NCBI RefSeq assembly: GCF_018531125.1 | Contig: NZ_JAHDSY010000001.1 | Direction: 5' to 3' (one strand) | DNA: 64,000 nucleotides | Source: Canibacter zhuwentaonis | GTDB taxonomy: Bacteria; Actinomycetota; Actinomycetes; Actinomycetales; Microbacteriaceae | Shown here: piece by piece, positions 15,732 through 24,080 of the stretch | Layout: each line of letters starts with the position of its first letter | Numbering within the stretch: position 1 is the stretch's first letter | Translations under genes and position numbers: made by a program | The notes under the pieces: generated by a model | The model's input: the letters and a program-made list of their open reading frames with translations, nothing else | The model's database searches: none | Told to the model about the DNA's origin: nothing

Positions 15732-16943
15732 ATGGGCGCAGTTCATCAATTACTGCTTGTGGCGAGTATGAGCGCGCCCATTTTGCACATTGACATGGAC
15801 TCGTTTTTTGTGTCGGTTGCAAGACTTGACAACCCCGAACTGCACGGTAAGCCGGTTGTTGTGGCAAACGACTCGCCGCGCTCTGTTGTGTCAAGCGCCA
15901 GTTATGAAGCGCGCCGTTTTGGGGTGCGTAGCGCAATGCCGGTCTCAACGGCAAAACAAATCTGTAAAAATCTGGTGTTTGCGGAGCCTAAAATGGATCG
16001 CTACGAAGAAATCTCACAGCAGGTTTTTAAGATTTTTGAACGGTTTACGCCCAGGGTTGAAAAACTCGGGATAGACGAGGGGTTCTTAGACGTTGCGGGG
16101 GCTGTTAAGCACTTTGGCTTGCCCTACGAGATCGCCCAAAAAATCCGCGTGAGCGTGCGCGAAGAGCTTAAAATTCCGTGCTCTGTGGGGCTTGCTGGTG
16201 CAAAATTTGTTGCTAAACTCGCCTCGGTTAAAGCTAAGCCGGATGGTATTTTTTGTGTCCCAGCCGAGCAGATCCTGCAGTTTTTGCATCCGCTAAAAAT
16301 TGGTGAGATGCCCGGTGTTGGCTATAAAACGGCTGAAAAACTGCGCTCGCGCGCGCTTAACACGGTCGCCGATTTAGCAGCTCAGAGCGAAGAGTCGCTG
16401 GCGCGCCTGCTCGGGAAGACGCACGGAGCTCAGCTCTATCAAATGGCGCGCGGAATTGATCCGCGCCCCGTTATCCCCGAGCGTGAAATGAAGTCTTTGG
16501 GCGCTGAAAAAACGCTCAGCCAAAACACCAGCGACAGTGAGGTGCTGGCGCGTGAGCTTGCGCAGCTGGCTGCGAAGGTGACGCAGCGCTCTCGCGCCAA
16601 CGGCACCGTCGCAGAAACTGTGACCCTTACCCTGCGCACACCAGATTTGCGGCGGGTTAATAAAAGCCTCACGCTCAGCCAGCCCACAAACTCAACAAAA
16701 ATTGTCTACGACACGGCGTTGCGGCTGCTGACGCAGGTGAAAGCGCGGCACGACATGGTGCGCCTGATCGGGGTGCGGTTGTCTGGGTTGCAAGACGAGC
16801 ACACGCTCGCGCCTGTTTTATGGGAGGATGAAAGCAGCGCTCGCTGGCGCAAAATCGATGCGATAGCGGATCAGATAATAAATAAACTAGGCGGGGTTAA
16901 GCTCGGATCCGCTGCTGCGATCAATCTGACGCGCGGTGAATGA
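15732..16943 (+). CDS. dinB: DNA polymerase IV (Y family)
   Basis: Error-prone translesion polymerase. Palm residues are visible in HIDMDSFFVSV and GIDEGFLDVAG (metal-binding Asp and Asp-Glu), with SASYEARRFGVRSAMP of the fingers, the helix-hairpin-helix MPGVGYKTAEKL, and the little-finger domain to the end. 403 residues from ATG 15732; an in-frame ATG at 15768 (MSAPILHID) fits the usual family start better. The 3' end overlaps pdxY tail-to-tail by 57 bp. No SOS box is obvious upstream, consistent with co-transcription from gatB. Confidence 0.94.
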   Translation: MGAVHQLLLVASMSAPILHIDMDSFFVSVARLDNPELHGKPVVVANDSPRSVVSSASYEARRFGVRSAMPVSTAKQICKNLVFAEPKMDRYEEISQQVFKIFERFTPRVEKLGIDEGFLDVAGAVKHFGLPYEIAQKIRVSVREELKIPCSVGLAGAKFVAKLASVKAKPDGIFCVPAEQILQFLHPLKIGEMPGVGYKTAEKLRSRALNTVADLAAQSEESLARLLGKTHGAQLYQMARGIDPRPVIPEREMKSLGAEKTLSQNTSDSEVLARELAQLAAKVTQRSRANGTVAETVTLTLRTPDLRRVNKSLTLSQPTNSTKIVYDTALRLLTQVKARHDMVRLIGVRLSGLQDEHTLAPVLWEDESSARWRKIDAIADQIINKLGGVKLGSAAAINLTRGE

Positions 16944-17768
16944 GCGTGCGGGAGCAACATACGCTTCTTGAGCTTCAATAAGCAGCAGCTCTTTAGAGCC
17001 CGCGCTGAGTGTTTTAGTGAGCAGCTCAAAAACACTGGCCGTTGTCAGCTCTAGCGCCTGACGCAGAGACTTGCCGCTGCTTAAGTGAGCGGCAAACAGC
17101 GCCTGGGTCACATCGCCTGAGCCGTTAATTTTACCGGGCAGGCGGGGAGTGCTGATAAGCCACGCCTCGCTCTGGTTTACCGCGAGCATTTCGAGCGTCT
17201 GGCTCTGCGCATCGGCGCGATTTACGCTTGTTACGAGCACCGTTTGCGGACCGATCCGCTGAATTTCTTTAATTGCGTCGAGCGTGTCGGCGAGCGTGTT
17301 TAGCTCGCGCCTGGTTAAAAAGCCAAGCTCAAACTGGTTGGGAGTAATAATATCTGCGTGCTGAATAACTCTGTCGCGGATTAGCTCCTGCACCTCGGGG
17401 CTTACAAAACAGCCCGAGTTTTCGTTGCCTAGTACCGGGTCGCAGGAGTAAACCGCGCGCGGATTGCGGGCTTTGGTTTTTGCGACCGTGTCAAGAATTG
17501 CGTCGCCGATGCTTGATCCGCCCTGGTAGCCGGATATTATTAGCTCGGTGTCTGCCAGCGCGCCGCGCTTATCGATGCCCGCAACAATATCGCGCACCTG
17601 CTCTCCGTTAAACATAACACCCTGCCAGTCGCCATAGCCGGTGTGATTTGAGAAGCACACGGTTGCAACGGGCATCACCTCGTGCCCGAGGCGTTGCAGC
17701 GGAAACACTGCGGCAGAATTACCCACGTGACCGTAGCTTACAGCAGACTGAATAGATAGTATACGCAT
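16887..17768 (-). CDS. pdxY: Pyridoxal kinase PdxY
   Basis: Phosphorylates pyridoxal in vitamin B6 salvage. The 293-residue ribokinase-fold protein begins ILSIQSAVSYGHVGNSAAVFPLQ (family hallmark), contains SGYQGG, the YSCDPVLGN segment and TPNQFELGFL, and has the anion-hole/catalytic motif as GSGDVTQALF with its Asp. In the family this motif is usually GTGD; Ser for Thr is conservative. It overlaps dinB at the 3' end. Start ATG 17768. Confidence 0.93.
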   Translation of the reverse strand: MRILSIQSAVSYGHVGNSAAVFPLQRLGHEVMPVATVCFSNHTGYGDWQGVMFNGEQVRDIVAGIDKRGALADTELIISGYQGGSSIGDAILDTVAKTKARNPRAVYSCDPVLGNENSGCFVSPEVQELIRDRVIQHADIITPNQFELGFLTRRELNTLADTLDAIKEIQRIGPQTVLVTSVNRADAQSQTLEMLAVNQSEAWLISTPRLPGKINGSGDVTQALFAAHLSSGKSLRQALELTTASVFELLTKTLSAGSKELLLIEAQEAYVAPARSFTARQIDRSSGSELNPA

Positions 17769-17818
17769 ATCTAGATTCTGCCACAGGATGCTTAATTTTT
17801 GCCGGTAGGATGAATTGC

Positions 17819-18778
17819 ATGATTGCCAACGAACCTGCGAGCTACGAAGTTTTAGGCGCGCACAAGCCGGGCGCGGGGCGGTATGCGCCGAGCCCGTCGG
17901 GAGATTTACACCTTGGCAATTTGCGCACCGCGCTGGTGGCGTTTTTGGCGGCGCGCGGCACTTGTCGCGATTTTCTGCTGCGCATCGATGACATTGACAG
18001 GGCGCGAGATAAGGGTTTTGCAGAGCGGCAGCTGGCGGATCTGCGCAGGCTCGGGATTGTGTGGGAGCTGCCGGTTATGAAGCAGTCAGAGCGCGATCAC
18101 ACCTATTATGCGGCGTTGCAAACGCTGCGTGAGCAGGATCGCGTTTACGAGTGTGTGTGTTCGCGCAAAGACATTTTGACCGCTCCAACCGCGCCGCACG
18201 CGCCGCCGGGAGCGTATCCGGGCACATGTCGCACTCTCAGCACGGCAGCTTTGCAGCGCGCCAAGGCTAAAATTGCGCCCAGGCTGCCAGCGCTGCGCCT
18301 AAAAGTTGCGGCCTCTGAGCGGCAGCTGTGCTTCACCGATCTGATTAAGGGCAGGGTTTGCGCGCCGATTGATGATTTTGTGCTGCGCCGTGGCGATGGT
18401 GTGTACGCCTATAATCTGGCGACTGTTGTTGATGACGCGGCCGCTGGCGTGGATCAGGTTGTGCGCGGTGACGATCTGGCCAGCAGCACGCCTCGCCAAA
18501 TACTGCTTGCGCGGCTGCTAAATGCGCCGGCGCCAAGCTACGCCCATGTGCCGTTGGTGGTTAATGCTCGGGGGGTGAGGCTCGCAAAAAGAGACGGCGC
18601 GGTGACACTGGCGCAGCTGCGGGAGCAGGGAGTCGGTACGGCTGAGGTGCTGCAAATGTTGCTGTTGTCGCTGGGAATGGCAGCGGATCCGCTCGCCACA
18701 GACGCACTAAAAGCTGCCGCCTGTGATTTTGCTTTTCACAAACTAAGCAGAGACCCCTTTGTTTTTAAGGGTTTTTAG
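17819..18778 (+). CDS. gluQ: Glutamyl-Q tRNA(Asp) synthetase
   Basis: Paralogue of the GluRS catalytic domain that attaches glutamate to queuosine at position 34 of tRNA(Asp); it lacks an anticodon-binding domain. The roughly 319-residue protein has RYAPSPSGDLHLGNLRTAL (class I HIGH-type motif), a Cys pair in YECVCSRKD with a third Cys in YPGTCR (zinc site), and a degenerate KMSKS (RLAKRDGAV). Starts at ATG 17819, 8 nt after GGTAGGA; ATG 17810 is also in frame. No queuosine-synthesis genes are in this window. Confidence 0.93.
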   Translation: MIANEPASYEVLGAHKPGAGRYAPSPSGDLHLGNLRTALVAFLAARGTCRDFLLRIDDIDRARDKGFAERQLADLRRLGIVWELPVMKQSERDHTYYAALQTLREQDRVYECVCSRKDILTAPTAPHAPPGAYPGTCRTLSTAALQRAKAKIAPRLPALRLKVAASERQLCFTDLIKGRVCAPIDDFVLRRGDGVYAYNLATVVDDAAAGVDQVVRGDDLASSTPRQILLARLLNAPAPSYAHVPLVVNARGVRLAKRDGAVTLAQLREQGVGTAEVLQMLLLSLGMAADPLATDALKAAACDFAFHKLSRDPFVFKGF

Positions 18779-18796
18779 TGTTTTGCCGGTTGCGCC

Positions 18797-18960
18797 TTTG
18801 TTTGGGTGGTGGCTGTTTTGTTTGGGTGGTGGCTGCTTTGTTTGCGTGCGTGTTGTGTGTGCGTCTGTCAGTGCGCTCACGTTCTGGACGTTCTGGTTTT
18901 GCGCTTGCGCCCTCGCCTAGATTTACGGCTGAGCCCGCCGCTGAGTCCGCCGCTGAGCCC
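18797..18960. repeat. Short tandem repeats in the gluQ/SGNH convergent gap
   Basis: Two kinds of tandem repeat lie between the convergent genes. First, a 20-bp unit (TTTGTTTGGGTGGTGGCTG plus one base) occurs twice at 18797-18836 with a decaying third copy. Second, a 12-bp unit (GAGCCCGCCGCT / GAGTCCGCCGCT / GAGCCCGGGG) lies at about 18930-18960. The strand is very G/T rich. No coding function is evident in 18779-18976. Confidence 0.75.
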
Positions 18961-18976
18961 GGGGCGGGGTGCGTGT

Positions 18977-19843
18977 TTACAGCTGCACCGTGCCTGCGCT
19001 CGAATCCGCATCCGCGCCATTAACCGTCAGCGGCAGTGCCTCGGGGCGTTTGGGGCTGAGGTTATCACCGGAAGAAACCCTTTTAACCCGTCGAATCACC
19101 CACGGCATAAAGTGTTCGCGCGCCCAAATAACGTCTTCGTGACGTGCCTGTCGCCAGCTGCGCTCGGGCAGCGGGGCGGGATGCTGCCGTTTTAGATTGT
19201 GCGGTACATTGAGCGTGTTGAGCACCTGTAAGGCAACCGTGTGATGCCCGAGCGCGTTGAGATGCAGCCTGTCGGCATCCCAGTATCGCTCGTCGTGTGC
19301 GGCGATAATTCCCCAGCAGTGCACAACCAGCGCATCATGTTTGTTTGCGATACTGTAAATATTTTGCGAAAAAACAGCGGCTTTTTCGCGCACTGTGCGG
19401 AAAACCTTCGCGTCTTTAACGTCAAATGCGCTAAACAGCACAACGGTTGCGTCTACGGCACTAAACTCTGCTACTATTTTTTCCAGGCGCTGCGAGATCT
19501 GATCGGGATTCGAGCGTGGTCTGAGCACATCATTACCACCGGCTGAGATAAACACAAGATCGGGTTTTAGTTTGAGCGCGGGAGCAACCTGCTCCGCGGC
19601 TATCTGGCGGATCACCTTGCCGCGCACCGCCAGATTTGCGTAGGCGAAATTAGGATCTAAACCGGCAAAAACCTCGGCAACTCGATCCGCCCAGCCCCGC
19701 AGCCGACCGCAGGCTTTCGGCTCAGGATCTCCGAGCCCCTCGGCAAAAGAGTCGCCGATTACTATCATGCGCGACCAGGGCAGCTCGGAACTATCGGAAT
19801 TAGATGAATTTTGCAAAGCTGACTTTTTGTTGTTTATGCACAT
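18977..19843 (-). CDS. SGNH/GDSL-family hydrolase
   Basis: Predicted esterase/lipase-type hydrolase; the substrate is unknown. The 288-residue protein has block I VIGDSFAEGLGD (catalytic Ser), the Gly of block II in ANLAVRGK, block III SAGGNDVL (Asn) and block V DRLHLNALGHH (Asp and His), so the active site is complete. No signal peptide: an N-terminal Ser/Asn-rich stretch of about 25 residues precedes the domain, so it is likely cytoplasmic. Start ATG 19843. Similar proteins are common in actinobacteria. Confidence 0.88.
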   Translation of the reverse strand: MCINNKKSALQNSSNSDSSELPWSRMIVIGDSFAEGLGDPEPKACGRLRGWADRVAEVFAGLDPNFAYANLAVRGKVIRQIAAEQVAPALKLKPDLVFISAGGNDVLRPRSNPDQISQRLEKIVAEFSAVDATVVLFSAFDVKDAKVFRTVREKAAVFSQNIYSIANKHDALVVHCWGIIAAHDERYWDADRLHLNALGHHTVALQVLNTLNVPHNLKRQHPAPLPERSWRQARHEDVIWAREHFMPWVIRRVKRVSSGDNLSPKRPEALPLTVNGADADSSAGTVQL

Positions 19844-19899
19844 CCAAAAATACTACCGGCAATTTGACCGGCTCAGCTGTGCGTGGCTAGACTTTTAAG

Positions 19900-20450
19900 G
19901 TGAGTAATGCAGTGAAACACGGTGTTCTGGCAGGTGCATCCGTTAATTCTTCGGTCAGGCTTGTGGTGCCTGATTTTGCGCGCGGTCTTGCGCTGCTGGG
20001 AATTGCGCTTGCGAACTTACCAACGGGCTGGCTAATAGAGCGGGTGAGTGACCCAAATTTTATTCTTCCCGCAAGGCGCTGGTGGCACCGTTAGTAACAC
20101 CGGTGTTTGGGGCTTTTTAGATCATTTGAACGTTATTTTTAGCGCCCTGTTTGTGTATGTGCGTGGTCTGCCAATGTTTGCAACCCTGCTTGGTTTTGGG
20201 GTTGGAATTATCGCCTTAAACCTGTTGCGTAAGGGTATTTCGCTGCGTGGTGCGCGCCGCATTTTGGCGCGCAGATAGCTGTTTTTGATGAGGATAAAAC
20301 CACTCCGATGCAATGGGATTCATTAACCTGTACGGGCTGCCGACTGCTGTTGTGACGCAAATGCAACTCTGTGATCCGGCAATCCGCAACGGTTAAGGCT
20401 GATATTGCAAGAGTGCAAGCAGCGCTGCGCAAACTGCTTTCTTAGCCTGA
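19900..20450 (+). pseudogene. Decayed DUF418-type membrane protein gene
   Basis: The first frame (GTG 19900 to 20094) encodes VPDFARGLALLGIALANLP, the characteristic N-terminus of DUF418 inner-membrane proteins. Near 20070-20090 the frame shifts by +1, and the next frame (to 20278) continues with GFLDHLNVIFSALFVYVRGLPMFATLLGFGVGIIA, again DUF418-like. After a stop at 20276 a third segment (GFINLYGLP, about 20310-20340) echoes the family once more. The rest of the protein, normally about 400 residues, is missing. Two or more disablements plus a deletion make this a dead gene. Confidence 0.8.
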
Positions 20451-20567
20451 GCACGTTGGCTGTGAGGCTACGGCACGCGCAGCATAGGATCATCGAGTAT
20501 GCGCTAAACTATATTACGCACTTCTTTTAATGTGTCGTCCCGTGAGGCGAAGAAAGGAGGCACTGTT

Positions 20568-21287
20568 TTGCGGATAGTGCTTGAGGCAACGGATATGAGG
20601 CGTGCTCTAACGCGCATATCCCATGAAATTTTAGAGTTTAACAAGGGCGCGTCAGACCTTGTAATAGTCGGCGTTCAAACCAGGGGAGTGTCCCTCGCAG
20701 AGCGGATAGCCGCGATTATCGGCAAACTAGAAAACACGAGCGTTCCGGTTATTGAGCTTAATATCACTAAATACCGCGACGATTTGGCATATGAGCGGCA
20801 TGATCCGCTTGAAAACAGTGGCGCGCAGGCGCAATCTAAACAGCTTAACAATAAAACCGTGGTGCTTGTTGATGATGTGCTGTATTCGGGGCGTACCGTG
20901 CGGGCCGCGCTTGATGCGCTCAGGGAGTACGGCAGACCGAGCGTTATTAAACTGGCCGCGTTAATTGACCGCGGGCATCGTGAAGTGCCAATCCGTGCTG
21001 ATTTTATCGGCAAAAATCTGCCGAGCGCGAAAAGTGAGCGGATTTTAGTGCGGCTCGCCGAAACTGACGGGGTTGATGAAGTTTTGATCGGTGATATTAG
21101 CGCCGCAACCGAGCTGAAAGCGAACTGTTTTGCAGACGTTGCGAGTGTTGCAACTACTGCGAGCAGTGAGGCAGCTGCGGTTGTCACGAGCCTTGCTGAT
21201 TCTGAGAGTGCCGCGTGCGCTGAGGATGCCGCGGGTATCACGAGCGTTGCGCCCGCTAAGACCGCGCTGAAAGAGCAGGTCGCATAG
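20568..21287 (+). CDS. pyrR: PyrR: pyrimidine regulator / uracil phosphoribosyltransferase
   Basis: Binds UMP and, in relatives, pyr mRNA; also a PRTase-fold protein. The PRPP motif VVLVDDVLYSGRTVRAALDAL is intact, as is the RISHEILEFNKGASDLVIVG start. I choose TTG 20568, which lies 6-7 nt after a strong AAAGGAGG; an upstream GTG at 20532 has no such site. The protein has a roughly 60-residue Ala/Ser/Thr-rich C-terminal tail beyond the normal end (after VDEVLIGD), absent from typical 180-residue PyrR. First gene of the pyr operon; its stop overlaps pyrB. Confidence 0.93.
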   Translation: MRIVLEATDMRRALTRISHEILEFNKGASDLVIVGVQTRGVSLAERIAAIIGKLENTSVPVIELNITKYRDDLAYERHDPLENSGAQAQSKQLNNKTVVLVDDVLYSGRTVRAALDALREYGRPSVIKLAALIDRGHREVPIRADFIGKNLPSAKSERILVRLAETDGVDEVLIGDISAATELKANCFADVASVATTASSEAAAVVTSLADSESAACAEDAAGITSVAPAKTALKEQVA

Positions 21288-22243
21288 TGCAACACCTACT
21301 ACACACACAGGATTTAAGCCGGGCAGACGCGATCGCGCTGCTCGATAGCGCGGCGGGTTTTGCCCGTCAGAAGCAGCACACGGGCAGTGCCAAAACAGAC
21401 CTTTTGGGCGGCAAAAAAATAATCAACCTGTTTTTTGAAGATTCTACCCGCACTAAAATATCCTTTGAAACGGCGGCTAAAAACCTGGGCGCAGAAGTTC
21501 TAAGCTTCAGCGCTAGGGGCTCTTCTGTGAGCAAGGGAGAATCCCTGAAAGACACCGCCCAAACCCTGCAGGCGATGGGTGCGGATGCGATGGTTATCCG
21601 CCACTGGGCATCGGGAGCAGCTCACAAGCTCGCGCACAGCTGCTGGGTTAATTGCGCGGTTTTGAACGCGGGAGACGGCACGCACGAGCATCCCACACAG
21701 GCATTGCTTGACGCTTACACGATCCGCCAGCGATTGCGCTTAGCTGCCTCACCGGGGCAGGGTCTTGACGGCGTGCGAGTTGTGATTGTGGGCGATATTT
21801 TGCACTCGCGAGTTGCCCGTTCCAATATGTGGCTGCTCAGTACTCTCGGCGCGAGCGTTACTTTTGTGGCGCCAGCAACCCTGCTGCCGTTTGGGGTTGC
21901 GCAGATGCCTGCGCGAGTTTCACACTCGCTGGATGAGGCGCTGGCAGAAAAGCCCGATGTTGTGATGCTGCTGCGGGTGCAGCACGAACGGATGCGTGCC
22001 GGATTTTTCCCGTCAATACCGGAGTATGTGGCCTCCTGGGGGCTTACCGCAGAGCGTTTTGCCGCCCTGCCAGATAGCACTCTTATAATGCACCCGGGCC
22101 CTGTTAACAGGGGGGTTGAGATTTGTTCTGCCGCGGTGGATGCGGCGCAAACGAGCGTGCTTGAGCAGGTTGAGAACGGTGTTTTTGTGCGGATGGCGGC
22201 GCTGGCTATGCTGCTTAAAACGGGTCTTCAGGAAGTGAGTTAA
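21287..22243 (+). CDS. pyrB: Aspartate carbamoyltransferase catalytic subunit
   Basis: Makes carbamoyl-aspartate, the second step of UMP synthesis. The 318-residue protein has the carbamoyl-phosphate motif FFEDSTRTKISFE, the SSVSKGESLKDT loop, HEHPTQALLDAYTI, and MHPGPVNRGVEI, all expected active-site segments. GTG start at 21287 overlaps the last base of the pyrR TAG stop. No regulatory subunit (pyrI) is present, as usual for actinobacteria. Confidence 0.97.
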   Translation: MQHLLHTQDLSRADAIALLDSAAGFARQKQHTGSAKTDLLGGKKIINLFFEDSTRTKISFETAAKNLGAEVLSFSARGSSVSKGESLKDTAQTLQAMGADAMVIRHWASGAAHKLAHSCWVNCAVLNAGDGTHEHPTQALLDAYTIRQRLRLAASPGQGLDGVRVVIVGDILHSRVARSNMWLLSTLGASVTFVAPATLLPFGVAQMPARVSHSLDEALAEKPDVVMLLRVQHERMRAGFFPSIPEYVASWGLTAERFAALPDSTLIMHPGPVNRGVEICSAAVDAAQTSVLEQVENGVFVRMAALAMLLKTGLQEVS

Positions 22244-22248
22244 GCGGT

Positions 22249-23589
22249 ATGAGCTATCAAAAACAGATTCTTATTAGGGGTGTGCAGCTCGCAAAAGAAC
22301 TAACTACGCCGGGGCGGTTGCAACCCGCGGTGGACACCGTGGATATTTTAATTATTGGTGACAAAATAAGCTCTGTTGCGCCGTGCATAACAGAGGTGAG
22401 CAAAAGCGCCGAAATTATTGAGGGGCACGGACTGATTGCCGCAACCGGGTTTGTTGATTTGCACACGCATCTAAGAGAGCCAGGTTTTGTGCAGTCAGAA
22501 ACCATTTACACCGGCTCACGCGCGGCGGCAGCTGGCGGATTTACAACTGTTTTTGCGATGGCAAACACCGATCCTGTTGCAGACACCGCGGCGGTTGTTG
22601 AGCAGGTTGCAGCCCTTGGCGAGCAGGCAGGATACGTTACTGTGCGGCCGATCGGCGCGGTGACACAGCAGCTGGCGGGCGAAAAACTGAGCGCCATCGG
22701 GCAGATGGCAAACTCGCGCGCTGCGGTGCGTGTTTTTAGCGACGACGGTAAGTGTGTTCATAACTCGCAGCTTATGCGGCGCGCGCTCGAGTACGTAAAA
22801 ACTTTTGACGGGGTTATTGCGCAGCACGCACAAGATCCCGAACTGACTACTGACGCGCAAATGCACGAGAGCACACTCGCGAGTGAGCTCGGTCTGGGCG
22901 GCTGGCCGGCGGTTGCGGAAGCTTCAATTATCGCCCGCGATGCAATGCTTGCCGAGCACACGGGCGCGCGCCTGCACGTTTGCCACCTATCGACGGCAGC
23001 GGCGGTGCGGGTGTTACGCGCGGCGAAAGCGCGCGGGGTGCGGATCACGGCCGAGGTCACCCCGCACCATTTGTTGCTAACCGAAGAGGCGGTGCGCGGA
23101 TACGATGCGCGCTATAAGGTGAACCCGCCGCTGCGGCAGGAATCTGACGTAGAAACTCTCAGACGTGCGGTTGCCGAGGGTGTTATCGATATTATCGCAA
23201 CCGATCACGCGCCGCACCCACCAGAAGCAAAAGAGTGTGAGTTTCAATCCGCCGCTTTTGGCATGGTCGGGCTAGAGTCGGCGTTGTCGGTTGCGGTGAC
23301 CAGCCTAATAGTGCCGGGGCATATTAGCTGGGCGAAGCTGGAGCAGCTGCTGAGTCAGAAACCGGCTGAAATTGGCGGATACGCTGCGCACCCAAAATCA
23401 ATCGCACCGGGTGAAATCGCCGATATCGTACTGATTGATCCGGCCACAAAAACCGTTTTTGAGCCGAATATGCTGTGCGGCAAAAACAAAAACTCGCCGT
23501 TTTTGGGGTTTGAGCTTGTCGCGAGTGTGCACACAACGATCCGTCACGGGGTTATAACCCGCACTAGCACGGGGGTGGTGCAGCTGTGA
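22249..23589 (+). CDS. pyrC: Dihydroorotase
   Basis: Cyclises carbamoyl-aspartate to dihydroorotate. The 446-residue amidohydrolase has the metal-binding DLHTHLREPGF, AQHAQDPELT, HVCHLST, and the catalytic Asp in IATDHAPH. It matches the long, class I (pyrC/pyrX) type found in Gram-positive bacteria. It starts 5 bp after pyrB, and its stop overlaps the next gene. Confidence 0.96.
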   Translation: MSYQKQILIRGVQLAKELTTPGRLQPAVDTVDILIIGDKISSVAPCITEVSKSAEIIEGHGLIAATGFVDLHTHLREPGFVQSETIYTGSRAAAAGGFTTVFAMANTDPVADTAAVVEQVAALGEQAGYVTVRPIGAVTQQLAGEKLSAIGQMANSRAAVRVFSDDGKCVHNSQLMRRALEYVKTFDGVIAQHAQDPELTTDAQMHESTLASELGLGGWPAVAEASIIARDAMLAEHTGARLHVCHLSTAAAVRVLRAAKARGVRITAEVTPHHLLLTEEAVRGYDARYKVNPPLRQESDVETLRRAVAEGVIDIIATDHAPHPPEAKECEFQSAAFGMVGLESALSVAVTSLIVPGHISWAKLEQLLSQKPAEIGGYAAHPKSIAPGEIADIVLIDPATKTVFEPNMLCGKNKNSPFLGFELVASVHTTIRHGVITRTSTGVVQL

Positions 23590-24080
23590 GCTATGCAATA
23601 AATGCGCTGGTTTGCCTGGCAATTATTGGGCTGTCATTCTTTGGAATGTGGCGTGGCTGGCGTAAGCGCGCGAGCGCGGGCGAGTTGCTGCCAACACAGA
23701 TCGAACCTGCGGGAGCTGCGCTGCGGCATTTTGAGCGGGTGCTGTACGTGGTTACCAACAGCGCCGTGAGCAAGTATCAGCGCGTCAGCCTGCCCGGCTT
23801 AAAATACCGCGGCTATGCTGCTGTGACGGTGCATGAGAACGCGGTGCGAGTTGCGGTTACCGGCGAGTCCGAGTGTGTTTTGCAGCGGATTACGGGCGTG
23901 AGTTTGGGGCGCAACAGCATTGCAAAAGCTGTTGAGGCGGGCGGGCTGGTTATTATCAGCTGGAAGGTTGCGGAGCGCGAGCTGGAAACGGTCTTTAGGT
24001 TTGCGAGCGACACGGAGCAGACAGAGTTTATTGCTCTGGTTAAAACAATTATCGAAAATAAAGGAGCGGTGCGGTGCTAA
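23586..24080 (+). CDS. Membrane-anchored PH-like domain protein
   Basis: A 164-residue protein with one N-terminal membrane helix (about residues 4-22), a short basic linker, then a compact beta-rich domain of about 130 residues. Actinobacteria commonly carry a protein of this kind between pyrC and carA; its role is unknown. It overlaps pyrC by 4 bp (GTGA) and carA by 7 bp, so it is a fixed member of the operon. No catalytic motif is seen. Confidence 0.85.
   Translation: MSYAINALVCLAIIGLSFFGMWRGWRKRASAGELLPTQIEPAGAALRHFERVLYVVTNSAVSKYQRVSLPGLKYRGYAAVTVHENAVRVAVTGESECVLQRITGVSLGRNSIAKAVEAGGLVIISWKVAERELETVFRFASDTEQTEFIALVKTIIENKGAVRC

Noticed and set aside
18779..19195. Protein-coding ORFs of 81 and 129 residues on the plus strand
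   Set aside because: They lie in tandem-repeat DNA and antisense to the SGNH hydrolase; composition is low complexity with no start signal.
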